Shown here in pieces: positions 1 to 5,989 of a stretch of DNA of 33,493 nucleotides (within the stretch, counting starts at the first letter, position 1; each line of letters starts with the position of its first letter). Both the position numbers and the translations under genes were made by a program. The notes under the pieces were generated by a model, which was not told the origin of the DNA, searched no databases, and was given only the letters and a program-made list of their open reading frames with translations. Origin of the DNA: a virus; IMG/VR virus record IMGVR_UViG_3300020172_003222, positions 1-33,493 of that record. One strand, 5' to 3'.

Positions 1-858
1 CATGCGAGTCTTATTCAAGGTACCTTTCTTGCCTACACGATCAGTTTTATATAGATCATCTGGACCTGCGACAGTTCTTCCACCAAGTTTATCAAAATCT
101 TGTGCTTTGCCGGTGTTTGATCTGATCTGTACTGTGATATTCTTTAACACCTTCATGGCATCACCAATGGAATCAAAAGTGTCATTTACATCACCGCTGT
201 GTTCACCGGCTCGGTCTTCGAACTCTATTTTTACACGACCAGTTTTTACATTGTGATAGACTGTTCCTTGAGCGTACCAACCGCCTTCACGGTCATCAAA
301 CACCCAAATTCTTATGTCAGGATTGTCTGATTCTTCTTCATGCCAGCCGGATAGATTGTCAATTGCTTGTGCAAAATCACCTTTACCTTCCGCCACACCT
401 TGCTCTTGTATTCTTGGGTCAGTAGATAATCTACGACCATACTTGTCCAGTTTTTTAAACACAATAGCAGCGACACGATTAAAGATTGTTGTGGAAATAT
501 TGTTTTTAGCAAAATAACGTTCTAACGCACGATAAATGGTACTATCATGGGCCATGTCATTTAACTTTGCCAAATTTTTATCAGTAATCAGTTTATCAGC
601 AATGTCTAGAGCCTGTCTATCCAAATCTTCTGCACCTTCCTCTACACCTTGCTGATCGTTAATCCAACCTTGATTAGTTTTTAAATCAAATTCACCAATG
701 GTGTCACCGGACCAGCTTTGCGCTACCATACGAACTCTATCCTTCTGTGGATGTACTTCGCCGCCTTGTGCAGCAACTTGATCACTCCAAGTGTCGTAGT
801 CCGATACTGCTTGTTTGCTTTCGGTCACTTTGGTGTTAAAAAAATCATTAATAAACAT
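1..858 (-). CDS. Hypothetical phage protein, partial (C-terminus outside window), possible internal head protein
   Basis: The frame is open from an ATG at 858 to the window edge (286 codons, no stop), so the C-terminus is missing. I do not recognise a catalytic family. The N-terminus MFINDFFNTKVTE is short, acidic and aromatic and resembles the leaders of proteins encoded just upstream, in a style reminiscent of T4 internal-head proteins; its V-T-E fits the gp21-type L/I-X-E cleavage rule less well than theirs. Two near-identical heptapeptides, QQGVEEG (residues 69-75) and EQGVAEG (152-158), bracket a helical segment. The part after residue 160 looks like a compact alpha/beta domain rich in W, G and D. 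The ATG overlaps the stop of the upstream gene by one base, with GAGG upstream as ribosome site, so it is probably translated by coupling. Confidence 0.8.
   Translation of the reverse strand, partial: MFINDFFNTKVTESKQAVSDYDTWSDQVAAQGGEVHPQKDRVRMVAQSWSGDTIGEFDLKTNQGWINDQQGVEEGAEDLDRQALDIADKLITDKNLAKLNDMAHDSTIYRALERYFAKNNISTTIFNRVAAIVFKKLDKYGRRLSTDPRIQEQGVAEGKGDFAQAIDNLSGWHEEESDNPDIRIWVFDDREGGWYAQGTVYHNVKTGRVKIEFEDRAGEHSGDVNDTFDSIGDAMKVLKNITVQIRSNTGKAQDFDKLGGRTVAGPDDLYKTDRVGKKGTLNKTRM
385..404 (-). repeat. 20-base direct repeat, copy 1 (encodes QGVAEG)
   Basis: It matches 634-653 at 18 of 20 positions in the same frame and orientation. It encodes the core of EQGVAEG in the gene at 1-858. The two copies are 249 bases apart. 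Confidence 0.7.
634..653 (-). repeat. 20-base direct repeat, copy 2 (encodes QGVEEG)
   Basis: Partner of 385-404, differing at two positions, both of which fall in the central codons. Encodes the core of QQGVEEG. Confidence 0.7.
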
Positions 859-1376
859 TATACAGTACCTCTTCTTGCTGCGGCCACTTGGCCCATTAAA
901 TCTTCTATCTGTCTACCTAATTGAACCTTTTGTGATTGCATATCACGCATTGTCATTGCCTTTTCCACAGGGTTAGCACCTTGTGGAAATTGTTTATTAA
1001 TTGCTGCAAGTTGACTTCTTGCACCTTGAATCTGTGCCAATAGATCATTGACTTGACCTTGTGCCTCGGCTTTACCGGCCAACTGTTGTTGACGTAGTGC
1101 AGCCTGTTCTTGTGGGTTAGTTCCTGTGTCATTACCAATGCCCGAACCTGGAGCTCCGTACTCGGCAAGATATTTCTCGTATTCTTGATACAGACTTTCT
1201 TCAATGCTTTCCGATGTACCGCCATCACCTACTAAACGACCAGCATAAGGATGCTTTTTGCCTCCGCCCTTCTTGGGCATTGGCTCACTGCCACGAACTT
1301 GGTCGCCAGGCTTCTGCCCGACTCGCTCGCCGGCAAATTTATTCATGCTCTCTAATAGGTCACGCATGTTGCTCAT
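858..1376 (-). CDS. Hypothetical phage protein with coiled-coil C-terminus
   Basis: 172 residues, no enzyme motif seen. The N-terminus MSNMRDLLESMNKF has an L-L-E that would fit a T4 gp21-type cleavage site. Residues about 30-50 are basic and glycine-rich (PKKGGGKKHPYAGRLVG), followed by an acidic helix (SIEESLYQEYEKYLAEYG). From about residue 85 it is Q/A-rich with a heptad-like pattern, probably a coiled coil. It sits between two genes with TAATG one-base overlaps on both sides, so the three are co-translated. Likely a virion or assembly protein by context; this is inference. Confidence 0.75.
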   Translation of the reverse strand: MSNMRDLLESMNKFAGERVGQKPGDQVRGSEPMPKKGGGKKHPYAGRLVGDGGTSESIEESLYQEYEKYLAEYGAPGSGIGNDTGTNPQEQAALRQQQLAGKAEAQGQVNDLLAQIQGARSQLAAINKQFPQGANPVEKAMTMRDMQSQKVQLGRQIEDLMGQVAAARRGTV

Positions 1377-2353
1377 TAGTAAACGCCTTTACCTACTGCG
1401 ACTTTTTTTGACTTGTGTGCATTACTAATTTTCTTTGGTACGCCCGATGTTGGCTTATGTCCAGGACCGCCCATACTTGTAGCAATGCTGCCTGAACTTG
1501 ATCCACCACCTGTGGCCATTTCACCAATAACTGCACTTGAGTTAGCTTTCTTTATATCATCGGGCGTAGCTCGCATTCCTGGTACCGTAGTTGTTGCAGT
1601 AGATGGAATGCCACTTTTTTGTGGAGCTGGGGCAGGACTCATTGCTACTTCTTTTACACCCTTACCAGCTGCCCACATTCTATCTTTAGCATCTTTTTTA
1701 GCAGATCTAGCTTGATCCGCAACATCTTTGGCTCCGCTACCTTTTCCTTTACCAGCTGCCCATCTATTAAGTTCTGCATCACGCTTGTCGTTACGAGCCT
1801 TTGCAAATTCGGTATTGGCGCCTTCATCCTCACCTAGACCAGCTTGTCCTGCAACAGCTTTACCTGTTGGCCTAGAACTTATTCCTGTGCGACTTGCTTT
1901 CATTTTGTCTCCACCGCCGCCAATATGTCTACTACCGCCTAAACGTTCTGATTTTCTTGGCTTATGTGTTTTACCTACTGTGGGTTTGTTCTTAGATAAG
2001 AAATTAGCTACAGCATCATCATAGTCATCTTCTACTAGCAATTGATCAAATGCATACTCTGCAGCTTCGGCAGTAAAGCCCATCATTGCCTGCTCTTGAC
2101 CATGCGCCATTTCGTGCATCAGATACTCGTGTACTGTACGTAAGTAGTCATTTGCTAGAGTAATCTTTTCGCTTACCCAGCCATCTAGTCCTTGTTGTTC
2201 GCTAATCTCTTTAAGCATACGATGTAGCTCAATTGCGTACTTGGCTGCACTATAGCAATCAGATCTGGCCATTTGTACTTCATGGTCAGCATGCATGTCA
2301 TCTGCTTCCTGTGCAATTTGGCTAGTTTCTACAATAAATTCTGTTGGTTTCAT
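1376..2353 (-). CDS. Hypothetical phage protein with internal repeats, possible internal head protein
   Basis: 325 residues. The first residues, MKPTEFIVETSQIAQEA, resemble the T4 internal-protein targeting peptide as I recall it (MKTYQEFIAEA) and contain I-V-E, a fit to the gp21 cleavage rule. Residues about 17-50 carry a helical segment (DDMHADHEVQMARSDCYSAA) of a type recurring in marine T4-like phages. The middle is low-complexity, basic and glycine-rich, with a duplicated (R/M)WAAGKG unit about 30 residues apart. The C-terminus is G/S/T/K-rich and probably disordered. A T4-late-type box lies at 2376-2383, giving a predicted 17-base leader. The function is not known; a DNA-associated internal protein is one possibility. 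Confidence 0.75.
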   Translation of the reverse strand: MKPTEFIVETSQIAQEADDMHADHEVQMARSDCYSAAKYAIELHRMLKEISEQQGLDGWVSEKITLANDYLRTVHEYLMHEMAHGQEQAMMGFTAEAAEYAFDQLLVEDDYDDAVANFLSKNKPTVGKTHKPRKSERLGGSRHIGGGGDKMKASRTGISSRPTGKAVAGQAGLGEDEGANTEFAKARNDKRDAELNRWAAGKGKGSGAKDVADQARSAKKDAKDRMWAAGKGVKEVAMSPAPAPQKSGIPSTATTTVPGMRATPDDIKKANSSAVIGEMATGGGSSSGSIATSMGGPGHKPTSGVPKKISNAHKSKKVAVGKGVY

Positions 2354-2375
2354 GTTAATTACCTATAATAATTAG

Positions 2376-2383
2376 TATTTATT
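2376..2383 (-). promoter_or_regulatory. T4-late-type promoter box AATAAATA
   Basis: Minus strand reads AATAAATACT, against the T4 late consensus TATAAATACT. The predicted start at about 2370 gives a 17-base leader to the ATG at 2353, with a weak AGG ribosome site. It overlaps the stop region of the upstream gene. Confidence 0.6.
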
Positions 2384-2687
2384 AGTTTACAATAAAGGTT
2401 AATACTTCACCAGTGGGCTCAATGCCGTGATTAGGATGAAGTGCATCAGTTCTTCCCTCAACGGTTAAATTATCTACTATAAATCTACCATGGCCCATGA
2501 CATTTTCAATTCTTAGTTTATGTATGCCAGGTTCTAGATCGCATACCATTTTTTCACGAATAAAGATTTTGTATTGTGGCCACCCAAATGTACGTTCAGT
2601 TAACAAATCACCGTTGACATATATCCTGTACACTGGTGCCTTGTCACTCCAATGCCCGTGTATGTCCAGGGATATGTGCTGTAACAT
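2382..2687 (-). CDS. Small beta-sandwich protein, carbohydrate-binding-module-like
   Basis: 101 residues, almost all predicted beta strand. The patterns VYRIYVNGDLLTERTF and LEPGIHKLRIENV are typical of compact beta-sandwich carbohydrate-binding modules (ligand-binding xylan-type modules show a similar layout). No catalytic residues and no signal peptide were seen. A second protein of the same general build is encoded at 3619-4086, on the other side of the nucleotidylyltransferase. The start overlaps the upstream stop by one base and has no clear ribosome site, so coupling is likely. A virion decoration or adhesin role is inference. Confidence 0.7.
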   Translation of the reverse strand: MLQHISLDIHGHWSDKAPVYRIYVNGDLLTERTFGWPQYKIFIREKMVCDLEPGIHKLRIENVMGHGRFIVDNLTVEGRTDALHPNHGIEPTGEVLTFIVN

Positions 2688-3589
2688 TATTTTTTTCTAC
2701 CACGGCAATGAGCACGTTGACTAAACCCTTTTGGATTGTTACAGTTGATGCTTTTTTTATACTTCGTGGACCATTTTTCTTTAACTTGTTCTAGCTCTTC
2801 TCGAAGCTTGTTGTAACGTTCAGTTAAACGATACCCCCGCATCATCTTAGGAAGTGTAGCAGCGGTTACATCATTATCGTCGCCCATTGTGGCCATGCTA
2901 TAACGTGGATCATTGCCGTCTTTAACTACACCAACCCCGGCTGCATCTTCAGTTACTGGGCGAGATATTTTGTCAAGTACGCGGCCTAGTTCTGCATCGT
3001 CCCTGCCGTACATTTGTAGTAAAAACTCACTGCGTTGCTTGGGGTCGTCGCGTACTAGGTTCCATACTTCGCGAGTTGGTGTACCGTGACTTACATCATA
3101 CTGTTTACCACCAATGGTAATAACCTTTTGTCTTTCGTTGGCCACAATAACGTATCCGTGCTTGTCGGCAGTGGCACATTCTTTTATACTTTTGAAAGTT
3201 TTGAAATAGCCCTCAGTACCATCCTTTTTAATACTATCCGGAGCTAGACGTTGTACATCCGGAGCACCTATTGCTGCTATAAAGATAGTGTTTGCGGGAT
3301 TAAATTGTGCGGGTAGTTTGTAAGGACTTACAACTTCTAATATACGATCGCTGGGTACGCCTGCGGCGTGCATCAAGGTACTTTTGTCACTGAAGTTAAA
3401 GGGGCTTTTTGGGAGTTCTGTTTTATTGCTGGTAGCGATATAGACGCTATCGCGCCCAAACTTGCTTTGCAGGCTCTGGAATACTTCTCCGTGCCCTAAA
3501 TGAAAAGGCTGAAACCGTCCTGGGTAAAGTACCACCAGTTGCGGTCCAGCCTCTGCGATATAACTTTCAAATAATTCAGCAATAAACAT
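2687..3589 (-). CDS. Nucleotidylyltransferase (NMN adenylyl-/cytidylyltransferase-like) with putative head-targeting leader
   Basis: 300 residues. Residues 18-33 carry VVLYPGRFQPFHLGH, the N-terminal nucleotide-binding region of the HxGH (30-33) nucleotidylyltransferase superfamily, which joins NMN, pantetheine phosphate or similar substrates to a nucleotide. The domain runs to about residue 190. The substrate cannot be assigned from sequence; NMN is one option since T4-like phages such as KVP40 encode NAD-synthesis enzymes. The leader MFIAELFESYIAE-A has the I-A-E/A pattern of a T4 gp21 prohead-protease site after residue 13, suggesting the enzyme may be packaged. The C-terminus ends in a basic Cys/His motif, CNNPKGFSQRAHCRGRKK. 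A late-type box CTAAATA is at 3611-3617. Confidence 0.85.
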   Translation of the reverse strand: MFIAELFESYIAEAGPQLVVLYPGRFQPFHLGHGEVFQSLQSKFGRDSVYIATSNKTELPKSPFNFSDKSTLMHAAGVPSDRILEVVSPYKLPAQFNPANTIFIAAIGAPDVQRLAPDSIKKDGTEGYFKTFKSIKECATADKHGYVIVANERQKVITIGGKQYDVSHGTPTREVWNLVRDDPKQRSEFLLQMYGRDDAELGRVLDKISRPVTEDAAGVGVVKDGNDPRYSMATMGDDNDVTAATLPKMMRGYRLTERYNKLREELEQVKEKWSTKYKKSINCNNPKGFSQRAHCRGRKK

Positions 3590-3610
3590 GAAAAATCCAT
3601 TCTATTGCTA

Positions 3611-3618
3611 TATTTAGC
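3611..3618 (-). promoter_or_regulatory. T4-late-type promoter box GCTAAATA
   Basis: Minus strand GCTAAATATAG, close to the CTAAATA late motif described for T4-like cyanophages. The predicted start at 3605 leaves a 16-base leader before the ATG at 3589. Confidence 0.5.
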
Positions 3619-4086
3619 TTAAAGGTTTTCTAGCAGCCAAATGTAAAAAGGGCTCTGAAATGGTAATCTCCATGTCCCATTCCACCCTAAAGTTACACAA
3701 CCAACTATATCTTTAACGCTTTTTTGATCTTGGTCTAGATAAGATTCGGGGTAGATTGGGTTATAAATGCTAACAGACCAAAGCAAACTTCCTAGATCAA
3801 TTTCATCTATTTCAATGCTATCAATGTTTAATAACATATCACCAATAATGCCGCCGTTACTATCTTGTACAGTATCTGCAGAATCTTTGTTTAATAGAGA
3901 AATTTGTAATTCATGCAGCTCTTCGGTTAAAGAAACATCAAATTCAAAATATTCAGTTACACCGGGTGCTTGGCTAAGAGTACCTTCTTGAACAATGTTT
4001 CCGTCAATTGCTATCAAAAACTTGGGCTGTTTTTTCTCACTGGACCCACTTAATCCTACTTTGAAATGTAATGTTTCTTTGTCCAT
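3619..4086 (-). CDS. Beta-sandwich protein, carbohydrate-binding-module-like
   Basis: 155 residues, mainly beta. The segment FLIAIDGNIVQEGTL followed by a strand-rich stretch and ELHELQISLLNKDSAD has the same layout as the smaller protein at 2382-2687 and suggests a related fold; identity between the two is low. The C-terminus is aromatic and hydrophobic (GWNGTWRLPFQSPFYIWLLENL region), which could be an oligomer or virion interface. Strong ribosome site AAGGAAT seven bases before the ATG. No enzyme motif. Family membership is by pattern only. Confidence 0.7.
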   Translation of the reverse strand: MDKETLHFKVGLSGSSEKKQPKFLIAIDGNIVQEGTLSQAPGVTEYFEFDVSLTEELHELQISLLNKDSADTVQDSNGGIIGDMLLNIDSIEIDEIDLGSLLWSVSIYNPIYPESYLDQDQKSVKDIVGCVTLGWNGTWRLPFQSPFYIWLLENL

Positions 4087-4095
4087 GCTTATTCC

Positions 4096-5052
4096 TTATG
4101 CTGGTGCTTTTTGTGCCATCTTGATAGCATCTTGTAACGCAGCCGGAGTACCTGCATCCATTGGTGGAGCATCACCAGTTGGACCAAACTGAGGCATCTT
4201 GGCAAGATCGCCAACAAACTCGTAGTGCCCAATATGGTTCAAGAGTACTTTGCCGTGTGCCCAGATTTCCCCACCAAGCGCACTCCATCTACGGCAGAAT
4301 AACCAATCTTCAGACAGGTAGTGTCCTTTTTCGTCAATTTCACAATCAAAGATGCTAAACATTGTAGGCTCATACTGTTTACCTAAACCAACATCATCAA
4401 CATACTTGCATTCTGGATGTGCTACACATAGTTGCTCGTATACGTGGCGTTTAAATAATAAGAATCCAGTACCCATTGTGTCTACAGTAAAGATATCACC
4501 CTGTACTTTAGTTTCACGACGTAGATTAATAACGTAGTTAACTGGCAATGCTTTCTTAGGATACAATCCGCCAATGACATCTTTATCACAGGCCATCATT
4601 TGTAGTATAGATTCTGGTTGGAATCGAATGTCAGCGTCAATGAACATAAAGTGTGTAGCAGCCTTGTTGGTCATCATCTTGGCCATCAAGTTATTACGAG
4701 CTCTAGTAACCAAACTTTCGTTAACCATGGTATCCAGTGACCAGTTTAACCCTACTTGTTGAGCCATAAGAATAAAACGCAACAATGATGTCATTGTGGG
4801 TTCGCTTACGTTACCACCGTAACAGGGCATACCAATATGTAAATGACATTTAGCAAAGTCAAATGGTTGTCCCTGTTGTTGTTCCGGGGCTTGATTTTGT
4901 TTTGCCGCTGCAGCCTTAATCATGGCAACTGCATCCATTGGACTTTGTGATGGTGTTTCGCTTGCAGAACGTGCTGCGGCCGCTGCTTTAATTGCTGCTA
5001 CCGCGTCGGCTTGAGTAGAGGCGCTGGTATCGCCGATTACTTTTTTGGTCAT
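4096..5052 (-). CDS. Glycosyltransferase-like protein (GT-A fold)
   Basis: 318 residues. After an alanine-rich N-terminal arm with a duplicated unit (DAVAAIKAAAA at about 16-26 and DAVAMIKAAAA at 40-50), a domain begins at about residue 68 with HIGMPCYGG. FMFIDADIRF (about 135-144) contains the DxD-type motif DAD (139-141) that binds metal and sugar nucleotide in GT-A glycosyltransferases. GGLYPKK and TVDTMGTGFLLFKR follow as expected for this group, and EDWLFCRRW is a probable acceptor/catalytic region. It could modify a virion protein, DNA or host glycan; the substrate is unknown. Ribosome site AAGAGAG. Between two beta-sandwich/CTS-type genes and a 54-residue ORF. Confidence 0.8.
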   Translation of the reverse strand: MTKKVIGDTSASTQADAVAAIKAAAAARSASETPSQSPMDAVAMIKAAAAKQNQAPEQQQGQPFDFAKCHLHIGMPCYGGNVSEPTMTSLLRFILMAQQVGLNWSLDTMVNESLVTRARNNLMAKMMTNKAATHFMFIDADIRFQPESILQMMACDKDVIGGLYPKKALPVNYVINLRRETKVQGDIFTVDTMGTGFLLFKRHVYEQLCVAHPECKYVDDVGLGKQYEPTMFSIFDCEIDEKGHYLSEDWLFCRRWSALGGEIWAHGKVLLNHIGHYEFVGDLAKMPQFGPTGDAPPMDAGTPAALQDAIKMAQKAPA

Positions 5053-5078
5053 TGATTTCTCTCTTGGTTAAAATTTGA

Positions 5079-5243
5079 TTATGCTTTGCTTACTTCGACA
5101 ACAACCCCGCTGCCGAGTAATTCTTCTGTCACAGAACCCAATGCTGCGATAACGTCATCGCCGGCAATAGCTGTTTCTGATTCGTCGTTTTTGACTAATT
5201 TACTAATTGTGATTACGATCACTTCTTCTTGAATTTTGGCCAT
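5079..5243 (-). CDS. Small acidic hypothetical protein (54 aa)
   Basis: ATG at 5243 to TAA at 5079-5081. It begins MAKIQEEVIVITISKLVKND and is rich in V, E and I, with two or three beta strands and a short helix. The ribosome site AAGGACACC lies at normal spacing, and a late-type box AATAAATACTG (5267-5274) precedes it, which makes it a real gene despite its size. No known domain. Likely expressed late, with the glycosyltransferase-like gene 26 bases downstream. Confidence 0.75.
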   Translation of the reverse strand: MAKIQEEVIVITISKLVKNDESETAIAGDDVIAALGSVTEELLGSGVVVEVSKA

Positions 5244-5266
5244 TTTGGTGTCCTTGAATATAACAG

Positions 5267-5274
5267 TATTTATT
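5267..5274 (-). promoter_or_regulatory. T4-late-type promoter box AATAAATA
   Basis: Minus strand AATAAATACTG. The predicted start at 5261 gives an 18-base leader that contains the AAGGA ribosome site of the 54-residue ORF. Confidence 0.6.
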
Positions 5275-5989
5275 CCTGTATATATACCAGCTCACAAACT
5301 TCTCTAATAATATCTGGATTAATAATACGTACCAAATTGGCTACTCCGGGATCGTTAGTGTAGAAATAACAGCCCCACATCCAATCCCCGGATCTAGTTA
5401 ATTGTTCTTCAGTATTCGAAGTCATCTTTACTAAATCACCAAGGCTTACAAGATAGTTGTGTATTTGGGCTCTTGACGTTATGTCAAACCGTTTTTCTTT
5501 AAAGTAAACACGATATTTGAATTCTGGTTGCCGTTTTACCAAAACAGCGTTGCTCTTCAAGATGTTTTCTTTGAAACTGCTCTCCGGGCCTGTAGCCGAA
5601 ATGATATGATGTCTATAATCAGGACTGATAGATTTAGCCACACTTTGCAGCATGATCTCGCAGTCAGCATAAATGGATACTTTTGGTTCTTCTGTTCGAA
5701 TCCTTACATCAGGATACTCATAAAATATATCTTTAAGGGCATGTAAAAATCCCAAATCCGCAGTAGCCAGAATCTCTTTTAATCTTTTATCCCACCAGGA
5801 TCCACCGTAGTTATAATCTCGTGCAAAAGATTTTCTACGAGCAATGTTTGCACCTATATCGTCACTGCGAATGCTTTTGCATCCGGGTGCATGAATCTCT
5901 AATCGATATAGATATTGTTTGTAAAACTGCTTGGAAGTATACTCTATCTTTATATTGTTAGATAGGCTCTTCCAGAACGATGTATCCAT
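5270..5989 (-). CDS. Hypothetical phage protein
   Basis: 239 residues, mixed alpha/beta, no motif I recognise. It is rich in aromatic residues (for example SGDWMWGCYFYTNDPG near residue 205) and has several charged pairs but no signal peptide or membrane segment. The ATG at 5989 lies inside the 3' end of the clpA-like gene, a 32-base overlap; the next Met is more than 100 residues in, so this start (or a nearby non-ATG one) must be used. The upstream ribosome site is weak, suggesting translational coupling to the ClpA-like protein. Confidence 0.75.
   Translation of the reverse strand: MDTSFWKSLSNNIKIEYTSKQFYKQYLYRLEIHAPGCKSIRSDDIGANIARRKSFARDYNYGGSWWDKRLKEILATADLGFLHALKDIFYEYPDVRIRTEEPKVSIYADCEIMLQSVAKSISPDYRHHIISATGPESSFKENILKSNAVLVKRQPEFKYRVYFKEKRFDITSRAQIHNYLVSLGDLVKMTSNTEEQLTRSGDWMWGCYFYTNDPGVANLVRIINPDIIREVCELVYIQE

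Noticed and set aside
1413-2024. Plus-strand open frames around 100 codons
   Set aside because: Antisense to the low-complexity 325-residue gene; composition follows its repeats.
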